In this document: positions 54,815 to 64,000 of the stretch, in pieces
Layout: every line of letters begins with the position of its first letter
Position numbering within the stretch: the stretch's first letter is position 1
Program-made: the position numbers and the translations under genes
NCBI RefSeq assembly: GCF_003171515.1
Contig: NC_089394.1
Span: 1,302,001 to 1,366,000 of the forward strand
DNA: 64,000 nt
Source: Pyrenophora tritici-repentis
Taxonomy: Eukaryota > Ascomycota > Dothideomycetes > Pleosporales > Pleosporaceae
Reading direction: 5' to 3'
The notes under the pieces: model-generated
Databases searched by the model: none
Seen by the model: only the letters and a program-made list of their open reading frames with translations
Told to the model about the DNA's origin: nothing

Positions 54815-55123
54815 TGCAGACCTACCTTGTTCATCATGCTTCTTTAGTTGGCTTCGATAATTCTATTACACTCGTGTACGCTTATGTATTGTATACTATT
54901 GGTGTCGCAAGGCCAGCAAACACGTTCGCACGATGCTTCCTGTTCAACCTGCATCTACCTGACAATATATCTGAATCATTCTAGCTCGGAACCCTTTGCA
55001 ATTGTCCATACATTACTAAGGTTCTTCAAAGCTACGACCTAGCCAGATCCCAAATTCACAGCCACTACTCCCTTCTATCACTGTGGAATATGTCGAGATC
55101 ATCATCGCCATGCCTCCCTAGCC

Positions 55124-55931
55124 CTATAGTCCTTTGGCCAGAAGGTTGCGCAGATGCTTCATAGTAGGGCTGTCCAATGTCTCCTCGCACTTGGATGACT
55201 CGACGTGTTGGAACAGGCTAGACAACTTCGGTAACGGAGTATCGCAAGTCGGGCAATAGAATGGATCTTCATCATACAACGTGTCTCCCTCATACAGCAG
55301 TTCCTCGCGGCAGTCTTCGTAGATGAAGTGGCTCCACTTAAGGCATTGGGCAGCCAGCTTGTTGAGGTCGATATAGTCAGTGTTGTCGCAGGTGCCGCAT
55401 TCGAGATGGATAATCTGGAAAGATAAGCAGCAGATTCGCGATACTTAACGACAACACATACCATGCCACCGTAGGTCTTGAACTTTTTTTCGCAGCACAG
55501 ACACCTGTATGTCCGGTTGCGATGCGACAGTCGGTGCTAAATATCTTCAGAACATGCGCTCTCCAGGTAATCAAAGCGACATACCTGATATAGATGAGAC
55601 AGAGAACTGAAGTGCCTCTCGCAATCAGTGCACACATTGAACTCGTCAACATGCTTCTGGTATCCACCATCTTCATTGTCCCAATGCATTCCTCTGCCAT
55701 CGTCGCAATCTTGGCAAACAGTACGGCATCCATCGGCGCGACAGTGGTCGAGCAACTCATCCCAAGAATGGCCGTCGAACTCGCATTCATCGCACTCCCA
55801 ATGGCTGGAGGAATCTTGGAGATGCTGCTGGATCGCGTTGTAGGTGTTGAAAGACCTGTCGCACCGATCGCAGTACCTATTGCATGTGAGTTACGAAATG
55901 ACGTCTTCCCGGTTTCTACTTACTCGGCCAT
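55124..55931 (-). CDS. Small C2H2 zinc-finger protein
   Basis: Four exons on the minus strand: 55931-55924, 55876-55585, 55536-55462 and 55414-55124, with GT...AG introns of 47, 48 and 47 bp, giving 221 residues. It consists almost wholly of zinc-finger modules: YCDRCDRSFNTYNAIQQH, WECDECEFDGHSWDELLDHC, CTDCERHFSSLSHLYQH continuing across intron 2, CLCCEKKFKTYGGM, LECGTCDNTD, and YCPTCDTPLPKLSSLFQHV. This layout, with repeated C-x2-C and widely spaced His, occurs in fungal C2H2 finger domain proteins of unknown role that may bind nucleic acid or protein. The 8-bp first exon (ATG GCC GA) is short but has a good GTAAGT donor. The gene is convergent with the BYS1-type gene 2. Confidence 0.78.
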
Positions 55932-56734
55932 TTTTGCAAGAGAGCAGCTTTGGAGGCCGTACTGATACTGATGTAAATTGTTATTGTGGGATGTGAAGGA
56001 AAGACTTGGACCTTGTCGCGCAATCTACGGTTGGCTAGGCTGTAACGGGCTGAGCCCGAGGTCACATGACTAGGCTGGCAGCCTAGTCGCTTCCTTCCTT
56101 CTATTACTCCTGCCGCCAAGAGCATGTGGGACGTGCGCTAAGCCAAACAAAGCTAAATAGCTGCTACTACTCTCTCTTTCTCTTTATCTTGACTATAAAT
56201 AGCATCTAGACTAGGTAGCTAGAATATAGTACCTATAAACTGTTTATATAATGTGGTGGAGCAAGTGGGAATGAACGGACCCGAAGGGCGCTCGGACAGT
56301 GGAAACCATATGGGATCGCGAAGGATCCCATCGGACATCACTCAGACACCGACACACACACACACACAACAATCTAATCTCTAATACTTGCATCGAGCAC
56401 ACGTTCCTGTGGGAAAATCCTCTACTACACTAGATTCCTCTCTGCCGTAGCAGTTAGAAGGACACTAGATTGCATACGATCTCTAGGCAGATTACTATAT
56501 CTCGCAGCACTAGCTTTATTATCCTATACTAATGTTACAGCGTGATGTCTATAGTCCTGTATCCCCGTATCTAAATCTTTATACTACTAGCCTATATGTA
56601 GTCTCCCAATAATAACGGGTAGTAGTTGTATATCCGATCTAGATTATTTGTGATGTAGCACGTCGCTCCTAAATTAAGAATAAATGATCGTGCGAGAGGG
56701 TACGTGTGCTTAGCTGTCCCACTCCGTGCGATAG
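55932..56734. other. Intergenic, with (AC)n microsatellite
   Basis: No gene seen. A short CA/AC run lies at about 56344-56366, and AT-rich sequence with a pyrimidine-rich tract lies near 56165-56190. This includes the promoter of the C2H2 gene. Confidence 0.5.
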
Positions 56735-56742
56735 TAGTAAAC

Positions 56743-56904
56743 CACAGTCCGCAACAATCAATTAAGTGGGTCCTAGAAGGTTCAGATTGGATTGATTGAT
56801 TACCGCTTTAAGCCTAGTAGTTACCTATAGGAGTTTAAGCCCTACCTAGATAGGTAAGTGGGTCTAGGAGAGTGACCGGATTGAATTGATTGTTGCGGAG
56901 TCTA
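56743..56904 (+). mobile_element. hAT-type MITE, long class, copy 1
   Basis: 162 bp with ends CACAGTCCGCAACAATCAAT and TAGACTCCGCAACAATCAAT (inverted), 8-bp duplication TAGTAAAC (56735-56742, 56905-56912). It is identical over its full length to the reverse complement of 61792-61953. Confidence 0.95.
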
Positions 56905-56918
56905 TAGTAAACGCGGCG

Positions 56919-57285
56919 TGTCACGAGAGACTACGTCGCAGTCGAACACAGACAGAAGATAGTCTTTACAGTTCTTTATTGATCGTAGTGTCACGAGAGG
57001 CAACGAGCAGTAATCTCAGAACTTATGAAGAAGTTTGATTTGTGTGCTACGTACAGTACTCAAGTGTAAATACAAGACGTTGCGTGAAGAAAAGAAGTGG
57101 AGAGTTCCACCAGAGAAAGATATATAGCGGAAGGAAGCTTGTGTGACGTCATACAGATGTCGGGGCAGTAGCATACTGTCGAGGATAGTACATTACGCTG
57201 TTGCGATAGGAGCGTACGGGTTAAGAGCAGGAGCGCATAGGTTAGAGGCAGGAGTGTCAAAGGGACCACGGTGGTTACCGTGACA
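56919..57285 (-). repeat. 3' LTR of the chromovirus relic
   Basis: 367 bp with inverted ends TGTCACG / CGTGACA. A purine tract AGAGGGGGG lies just inside at 57286-57296, as expected for a 3' LTR on the minus strand. No second LTR is visible. Confidence 0.7.
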
Positions 57286-59312
57286 GTACCCCCCTCTTAC
57301 TCTCGAGCTCTCAAGAGAGTGAGTAATAGCAGTATTATTCCTAATATTAGGTTAAGTTAATATTAATAGTTTTGGTTTTTCTAGGAACTTTTCGTAGAAG
57401 CGAACGACGGCGTCGTTCTCTTCTAGCTCTTTAGCAGGTTCCTAAGAAAGTTCTTTATAGCTAACCTATTTCACGAGGTACTCGTGTCGCTTTCGTCGTT
57501 TATTGTAGCGGAGGTTCTCGACGCTCTTAACAAAGTAATATAGCTCACCGTCTACGAATGCTAGCTTAGGTGGCAGTACGTGCTAGCTAGGCAGGAAATC
57601 TAATTTTGCTGCCGCAAGTCGGAGGAGGGATACATAAAAGACTAGATAAATCTTCATTATAGCGGGTAGGTCGAGTCATTATACGTAAGAGGAGATTTTC
57701 TTAACTACACGGTAAGGACCAAGGTTCTTCTAGTCGAGCTTTTTCAAGGCGCGTTGTGTTCTAATGTTGCGGGCGTCGAGCCAGACTTCGTCGCCGACCT
57801 CGTACGCTAGTGCTGGCAACCGTTTTTGGTTGGTATATTCTTGTTGCATAGCTTGTGCCTATGTTATTTCTTCGCGGATGAACTTAGTCACATCGCGCAT
57901 CTTCTCGATTATCTAATTTACTTCTCGAGCCTGTAAGGCTTAGTACGCAGGTCTCTTTATGCTAGAGGGTAGTTTAAACTTTATTCGGGGGTTCTGGCTA
58001 TAACAGGCCATTATTAGGGACACCCTAGTAGATTCGGATACGGTATTGTTGGCTTCAAACTGGGCGGTAGGTAACTAGCTTACCTAGTTATCCTGTCTGT
58101 AGTTCGTGTACGCGCGTAGGACTTGTTCTATAACGGCGTTTGCATTCTCGGTTTAACTATTAGTTTTAGGATAAAATCCTATTAAGAAGCGCGGGTCGAT
58201 CTTTAGTTATTTGCACAATTCCTCGTAAAAGGCGGAGACGAACTGGCTGCCTCGGTTAGAAATAATCGTGTCTAGGAGGCCGTGGTTGCACCACACGTAG
58301 CGGAGGAACATTCGCGCGACGTCTACGGCTTCTATCTTAGTACAGGGGATTATATAACGGTATTTTGTTAATTAGTTAATAACTACTATAATGTTTTTGT
58401 ATCCTTTAGATTTAGGGAGATTAACAACAAAGTTAATAGAGATGTCTTGCTATCTCCGTTCAGGTACAGGCAGCGGTTTCAGAAGGCCGTGGTACTTCTC
58501 GCGAGAAGCCTTCGAACGGCGACAGATATAGCAGCAGCTAATATATCGACGAATTGTGTCGAACATGCGGGGCTAGTAGTACTCGCGTTAGACGAGTTCG
58601 AGTGTTTTGCCACGGCCAGGATAGCCACCACACGCGGAGTCATGTGCTGCGCGGAGGATCTTAATCTTAAGCTCATCGTTGTCAGGTATAACGAGCCGGT
58701 CGCGATAGTATAAGCGTCCTCCTCTAGCTTCGCATTCGCTTAAGGTTAGGATCTTCGACTGTCGAGCACCATCTTTAAGCAGTTGCAAGGTTTCTTTAAC
58801 TAGCGGGTCGAGTGGGTCGGCTTAGTACTTATCCTTAATAATTTAATAGATAGAGCGATCTGTTTCTGTAAGGCAGATTTCCACTAGCGCCTTAAACAGT
58901 TTAGGTCTTAGTAGCGTCTGCTTTTAGGCTTCTTAGGCTTCGTCTTAGGCGAGCTGGTCTTAAGAACGTTGGGTAAGGGCATTAGGCTTTTCGCCTTGCT
59001 TTCTAGGGCGGTATGTGATCGTAAAGTTGAATCGCGACAAGTATTTAGCCTAGCGTGCTTATTAGTGGCTAAGCTGCTTCGTCGTTGCAAAGTACTGCAG
59101 ATTCTTGTAATCGCTCAACATAGTGATAGGAAACGTGGCTCCTTCTAGTTTAGGTCTCCACTGTTCGAAGTATTATACGATAGCGAGCAGCTCCTTGTCG
59201 TAAATTTCGTAATTATTCTTAGCTAGGTTTATCCTTTTTAAGTAATAAGCGACAGGCCTAAGTGTCCTATTAGTGTTACGCTGCGACAGCACTCCTGCGG
59301 TGACACCGAACA
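56919..59312 (-). mobile_element. Ty3/Gypsy chromovirus relic with RIP-type stops
   Basis: Minus-strand Pol remnants from high to low coordinates. RNase H comes first ([27 protein letters not shown] near 59230, then NFTITYRPRKQGEKPNA). The integrase zinc-finger region follows (58588-58788, RLVIPDNDELKIKILRAAHD), then the integrase core (SNRGSQFVSAFYEE and TENANAVIEQVLRAY near 58100-58290) and a chromodomain (RHEYLVK*VSY...S*EPAKELEE near 57430-57490). Stops occur where the family has Trp (TGG to TAG) or Gln (CAA to TAA). A 3' LTR follows at 56919-57285. Gag, protease and most of the polymerase are missing, cut off by the LINE on the right. Confidence 0.85.
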
Positions 59313-59435
59313 CCAACTTTTAAGGAATTTGGGACCCTTATAAAATTATACGATTTTTACATCATTTTAACGGCACGGCGGCCTGTAACTACCTCAGCTA
59401 AATAACCGCTTTCTGCTCTCGCGGAGGTGGTTAGA

Positions 59436-61106
59436 ATGGCTAATGTAGAAACTCCAGAGAGGGCGCCACGGAGTGCCCAACCCCCCCATACACGATCAGA
59501 GGAGCCTGAGAGCCCTATTAATACTGACCTGCGCGGCAACAAGAGGAGGCAGCGAGCACATACTCGTGCTGAACCTTCTATCGGTAGCACTGCGCCCACC
59601 TCCTACAATCAAGCTGTCTCTGAAGCGGTCCGCCAGCGGATTCAGGCAGCCCAAAAAGCTACAAACCTCCACCACTCCATCATAACGGATCTAGCGACAG
59701 CTGTCGACAGATGCCTTGGGAAGTACACCGACCCAGACGGAGCCCGTGTGGCTAAGGACCTTCAACAGAAGGTGCTAAGGGCTATTAACACCTCCCTAAT
59801 CACGCCCCTAATCACGCCCCCAAACTCAGGGAGCGACTCTGACACTACGCACCGCTCCTGGGCGGACGTAGCTAGGACCCTGAAAAATCCAACCCCCCCA
59901 GCAAGGGGGGCCGCTACGACGAAAGCGGCCACGGCTGCCCCAAAGCAGCTAGCTCAAACTCCTAGGCGACCTCTAAACACTGACAACCGTATCCTTATAG
60001 CGGTTGGAGCGGAGGCTCGGCTCCAACGGGCATCACCATTTGCGGCCCGCATGGCTATTGTAAAGGCGATTAAGGAAATTACCCCCTCCGACATACCTAC
60101 GGCAAAACATATCAAGACTGGCTGGGCGATTACGCCCCGCAACGACAAAATCAAGGCCCTGCTTATGGGGCAGGAGAATCGCGAACTCATGATCCGAGCG
60201 GTAGAGGGCGAGAGCGCAAGACTACCTGAACGATGGGTGAACTATGCAGTCCAGGGCGTAGAAAGCTCATACCGCACTATCACAGGGGAAAGTATACCCA
60301 CCACAATAGACGATATAGTCAGCGAAGCTCTGTCCCAGACAGGGATCGAACCGGCGAGCTGCCGGCCCTTCAGACATGGACCCACGGAGGGAAGGACAAC
60401 CTGGATTATATCTTTCACCAGACCCGTACGATCGTTTCGCCTATTTGGGACGGGCGACTACGCGCACGAGATAAAGAAGAACTCACCTGCAATGCTGCAC
60501 GACCCAGGCTGCCTAGGGTACTGCAAAACCAGCCGCTGCACAAGGCCAGCCCGCTGCACGACATGCAGCAAAACAACGGCAACTCACCAGGGACCACACG
60601 GAGAACAATGCAAAGACACACCAAAGTGCGCCAACTGCCACGGCCCATTTCCAGCAACCCACGACAAGTGCCCAGCAGCCCCAACGAGGGCGAACGGCCG
60701 ACTCATCCAACCCACAAAGGGGGAACTAAAAGTCATTAGGGAGGCGGGTGACCGTGCTTCTGAGGTAATGCAGCCAGCTAGAGGAAGACAGACAGGCAGC
60801 ACGGTCGAAACCTCCATTGAAATCACGGACGGCGACATAGCTAATACTACTGAGCCTGTGGGAACACCTACGGACGCAAGTAAAAGAAGCCGACAAGACG
60901 TAAACAACCTAAACACAGCCACTGTTAGAGAGCCCGCAACCACCCTAGGGACTAGGAGGTCTAAGAGAACAGCTGCAACTACGCAAGACCTCAACCTAGC
61001 GCGAATGTCTGCTAGAAGCGTGCAGCCTAGCACCGCTGACCAAGACCCTAATACGTCATCGTCTGAGCACGCTGACACTGAAATGAGCCTCGGATCTAGT
61101 GCGTAA
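59436..61106 (+). CDS. LINE ORF1 (Gag-like nucleic-acid-binding protein)
   Basis: 556 residues from ATG 59436, uninterrupted. The N-terminal half is Pro/Thr/Arg-rich and probably disordered. A middle domain is basic. A Cys/His region at about 350-410 has three knuckle-like groups (CLGYCKTSRC, CTTCSKTTATHQGPHGEQC, CANCHGPFPATHDKC), the usual RNA-binding end of Tad1/I-type ORF1 proteins. The C-terminal tail is Ser/Thr/Asp-rich. The stop codon overlaps the ORF2 start as TAATG, which suggests translation of ORF2 by termination-reinitiation. It would coat the element RNA. Confidence 0.88.
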   Translation: MANVETPERAPRSAQPPHTRSEEPESPINTDLRGNKRRQRAHTRAEPSIGSTAPTSYNQAVSEAVRQRIQAAQKATNLHHSIITDLATAVDRCLGKYTDPDGARVAKDLQQKVLRAINTSLITPLITPPNSGSDSDTTHRSWADVARTLKNPTPPARGAATTKAATAAPKQLAQTPRRPLNTDNRILIAVGAEARLQRASPFAARMAIVKAIKEITPSDIPTAKHIKTGWAITPRNDKIKALLMGQENRELMIRAVEGESARLPERWVNYAVQGVESSYRTITGESIPTTIDDIVSEALSQTGIEPASCRPFRHGPTEGRTTWIISFTRPVRSFRLFGTGDYAHEIKKNSPAMLHDPGCLGYCKTSRCTRPARCTTCSKTTATHQGPHGEQCKDTPKCANCHGPFPATHDKCPAAPTRANGRLIQPTKGELKVIREAGDRASEVMQPARGRQTGSTVETSIEITDGDIANTTEPVGTPTDASKRSRQDVNNLNTATVREPATTLGTRRSKRTAATTQDLNLARMSARSVQPSTADQDPNTSSSEHADTEMSLGSSA

Positions 61107-64000
61107 TGAGGGCACAACCCGCAAATTCACCCGGCGAAACCACGCCACACCGACACAGACAAATGCAGGTATGCTGGGTGAATGTGGCCAGAAGCTCGCC
61201 TTGCCACATTACAGCCTTAGAACGTGCATGGGAAGCAGACATAGACATAGTATGCATCCAAGAACCCTTTACTCTCACTGGAACCCGGACCTCTACACAC
61301 CCAGGATTCCATATGATATCGCCAGTGATAAGCTGGAACAACCCCACAACGTGGGGAACTGACCGACCACGGGTGCTCACCTATACCCGTAAGAGCCCAA
61401 ATATAAGGGCTACTCTTATACACCCACGCATCAGCCGGGATGTGCTATGGATCGAGGCCAACGGCTACCGCATATTGAATGTTTATAGGCAGCCACAGAA
61501 TGACTCGACATTTCAATACCTCACAGCTTTAACGCCACCCCGTAACTGCCTTATAGGGGGTGACTTAAACGCCCGCCATGAACTTTTTGAGCCCGGCTCC
61601 ACGTCGGCCAATAGGGGGGCAGAGATCGCCCGCTGGGCCACTCAGAACGACATACCCTACATCGGCGAGGCAGGTAACCCAACACATCGGGCGGGACACG
61701 TGCTAGACGTATCCTTCTCAAATATACCCTTCGCTAGAACGACAGTCCGCGAAGATATGTATACAGGGTCAGACCATTTCACCCTAGTGACTAGACTCCG
61801 CAACAATCAATTCAATCCGGTCACTCTCCTAGACCCACTTACCTATCTAGGTAGGGCTTAAACTCCTATAGGTAACTACTAGGCTTAAAGCGGTAATCAA
61901 TCAATCCAATCTGAACCTTCTAGGACCCACTTAATTGATTGTTGCGGACTGTGCTAGTGACTGTCCTTCCAAGCCGAGGGAGAGCGGTGCTAGAACAGCA
62001 TCACTACCGGGTCCACGAGAGAAACATAGATAGGTTTGCCGGGCTAGTTCAACTCTACACAGTAGGCGTACAGCCAATTAGCAATAGCGCCCCAGCGGAC
62101 GTAATCGACGCAAGCATAGCTAGAATCACCCAAGCTATAGGAGATGCAATGCACGCGGCGGGAACACCAAATAGAGAAAAAGGCCACTCCGCCCCATGGT
62201 GGACAGAGGACTGTAGAGTGGCGTATAAGCGGCATATCCAGGAAAAGTCGGACTATGGCCAATCCCCCTCAGAAGCCACCCGTGCGTTCCTAGCTACGGT
62301 ACGAAAAGCCAAGAGAACGTACTGGCAGCAGCGCATAGACGGCTGTAATAACGACAAAGATCTATACAAGCTAGTAGGCTGGCATAAACTATCATTCGAC
62401 CAACGGGACACCCCACTTGTAATCGAAGGTAGGACAATCACAGCACCACTCGAGAAAGCTGAGGCACTTAGAGAGGCAATCCTCGACCGTTTTTCGGCGG
62501 AGGACGACCTCCTAGAACCACCGCCTCTTGACAACGACCCGCAAACCACGCCACTACCATGGGACACATACATATCGATGGAGGAGACTGAACGCTACGT
62601 GATTGGAGTATCTAGCACCTCCCCAGGACCCGATCAGGTGACCGTCCGACTCCTAAAGGCATGCTGGGAACACATTAGACACCTAGTGCTAGGCATCTAC
62701 CGGGCGTGCATGGAACAAGGCCACTACCCAGCCGCCTGGAAGACGGTAGAAGTGGCCATGATACCCAAAGTCGGGAAGAAGGATAAGTCCTCACCCAGAT
62801 CAATGAGACCAATTGCCCTATCGTCCTGTCTAGGGAAGGGACTCGAGCGTATCATAGCAAGGCGCATAGCACACACAGCTATGGCTTTTGACATCCTAAG
62901 CCCACAGCACGGTGGAGCGCTGCCAAAACGCTCTGCGATGGACCTGGCGACCGCATTCACACACGACGTGGAGATGGCTTGGTCAAGACACGAGCATGTC
63001 TCTATGCTCACGTTAGACGTCCAAGGGGCGTTTGACGCGCTACTGAAAAACAGGCTACTACACCGAATGCGGCAACAAGGGTGGCCACCCCTACTCCGGA
63101 AATTTATCCAGAACTTCCTGTCGGAAAGGAGGGTGCGAGTACGCCTAGGCAATGTCACTACACCTGTACATCGAGTGGCCTGCGGCACCCCGCAGGGATC
63201 GCCGCTATCACCGGTCCTATACACCCTATACCTAGCTGAACTACTCAACCAGGACCGAAAACTCCGGTTCGGGTATGCCGACGACATCAACCTATACCGG
63301 GTCTCCCACTCTTTAGACGAGAACGTCGCACTGCTAGCAGAGGACCTCAAATCTATCAATGAATGGGGAGCTGCGAACAAGATCACGTTTGCACCAGAGA
63401 AACGGGAGCTGATCCACCTCACGCGCCAGAAAGGACTACATGCGCCGCCAATCCAATTGGAAGATCAAACAATTCACCCTATAGCCCCTGCGCAGGGGGA
63501 AGCCAGACAGCGCTGCGCTGGCTTGGGGTGTGGTTTGATAGGGGACTAACTTTCAAGAAGCACGTCGCAGAAAGGGCGGCGCAAGCTAGGAAAGTAGCGA
63601 ACCATCTCCGGAGCCTCGCCAACACAGCCCACGGCCCTCCAGCAGGATCGCTACGCAAGGCAGCCATAACATGTATCCTGCCCATACTACTATACGGAGC
63701 CGAAACATGGTACGAGGGCAGGACGAAGAACCCACGAATTGCAAGGGTTTCCCGTAAACCCACGGTCAGCACTAGGGTAGGCTGGCACCTAACCACGATA
63801 GATCAGGCACTAATAGCAGCCACGAAGGCAATCCTCCCTGCGTGGAGGACAACACCAAACGCAGTACTGCTAAGAGAAGCTGCGATGCCGTCGGCACAGG
63901 TGGCGCTAGAGGAGGCCAAGCTCCGCTTTGCAGTTCACCTACGCACGATAGACGACAAGCACCCACTTACTAATAGAACTACACTGCCACTAGTCATACG
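61106..64000 (+). pseudogene. LINE ORF2: endonuclease and reverse transcriptase, broken
   Basis: Starts at ATG 61106. The apurinic-type endonuclease has CIQEPF near residue 51, GGDLNARH near 150 and GSDHFTLV near 219. The 162-bp MITE (61792-61953) cuts in straight after that; the frame resumes at GTG ACT GTC beyond it. The reverse transcriptase carries SPGPDQVTVRLLK, MRPIALSSCLGKGLERI, LDVQGAFDA, GTPQGSPLSPVLYTLY and the catalytic FGYADDINLY. A one-base frameshift lies near 63510 (run CAGCGCTGCG); after it the family's WFDRGLTFKKHV continuation runs open to the window edge. The element was probably active before the MITE insertion and frameshift. Confidence 0.88.
61792..61953 (-). mobile_element. 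hAT-type MITE, long class, copy 2
   Basis: 162 bp, ends TAGACTCCGCAACAATCAAT and inverted CACAGTCCGCAACAATCAAT, 8-bp duplication CTAGTGAC (61784-61791, 61954-61961). It is inserted in ORF2 of the LINE and is identical to the reverse complement of 56743-56904. Confidence 0.96.

Larger units (their letters stand above)
59313..64000 (+). mobile_element. Tad1-like LINE, copy 2, running off the right edge
   Basis: Two-ORF non-LTR element: ORF1 with zinc knuckles and ORF2 with endonuclease, reverse transcriptase and, beyond the window, RNase H. The 5' junction is about 59310-59340, where gypsy coding sequence stops; the exact base and duplication cannot be fixed without the 3' end. The last 125 bp equal the start of LINE copy 1. 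A MITE interrupts ORF2. Confidence 0.9.

Noticed and set aside
55377..55790. 137-codon minus-strand frame with hydrophobic C-terminus as a membrane protein
   Set aside because: It overlaps in another frame the spliced C2H2 protein, whose zinc motifs and exon joins are far better supported.

Overview
The window looks like a piece of a filamentous ascomycete nuclear genome, probably a Dothideomycete/Pleosporales-type fungus (the lineage is inference). The evidence is short spliceosomal introns (about 46-137 bp) with GT...AG ends, two Zn2Cys6 transcription factors, BYS1/thaumatin-like secreted proteins, a berberine-bridge-type oxidase, and fungal Copia, chromovirus, Tad1-like LINE, pogo/Fot1 and hAT transposons. 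About half of the 64 kb is transposable elements, many nested.

Layout. 1-4214: left-truncated Copia element A (minus) with an open Gag-Pol frame, inserted at the stop codon of a Zn2Cys6 regulator gene (4215-6883, minus). 6884-10027: no supported gene. 10028-13395: divergent mitochondrial pair, EF-Tu (minus) and 3-hydroxyisobutyryl-CoA hydrolase (plus). 13396-16635: no supported gene. 16641-22789: complete Copia element C with identical 188-bp LTRs, CATAT target duplication and a solo LTR of another family nested in its 3' LTR. 23992-26255: pogo element 1 carrying a palindromic hAT-type MITE. 26694-34821: Copia element B (minus) with 237-bp LTRs, split by a complete hAT element (28057-30787) that landed inside the reverse transcriptase.

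36134-39376: a second, decayed hAT element that carries a 128-bp MITE in its transposase and a 361-bp TRIM/SMART-like mini LTR element with 63-bp LTRs. 39513-41145: 5'-truncated LINE with a 15-bp target duplication, sitting directly upstream of a DHA2-type MFS transporter gene that has a premature stop and a damaged splice donor (41268-43265). 43528-45788: decayed pogo element 2 with a solo LTR inside. 46015-55931: gene-bearing accessory stretch with a Zn2Cys6 regulator, two divergent BYS1-type secreted proteins flanking a membrane-anchored FAD oxidase, and a small C2H2 zinc-finger protein. A solo LTR and a MITE interrupt its intergenic parts. 56743-64000: MITE, stop-riddled chromovirus relic, and a longer LINE copy of the same family as the one at 39.5 kb, with a MITE in ORF2.

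The host genes fall in two groups: conserved mitochondrial housekeeping genes on the left, and regulator, transporter, oxidase and secreted-protein genes on the right that may form a small accessory cluster. The transposons fall into young copies (identical LTRs, perfect target duplications, long open frames) and old copies with Trp/Gln codons turned into stops, as expected from repeat-induced point mutation. The most notable items are the mini LTR element, a four-copy hAT MITE family with perfect 8-bp duplications, and hAT 1 inside the Copia B reverse transcriptase.
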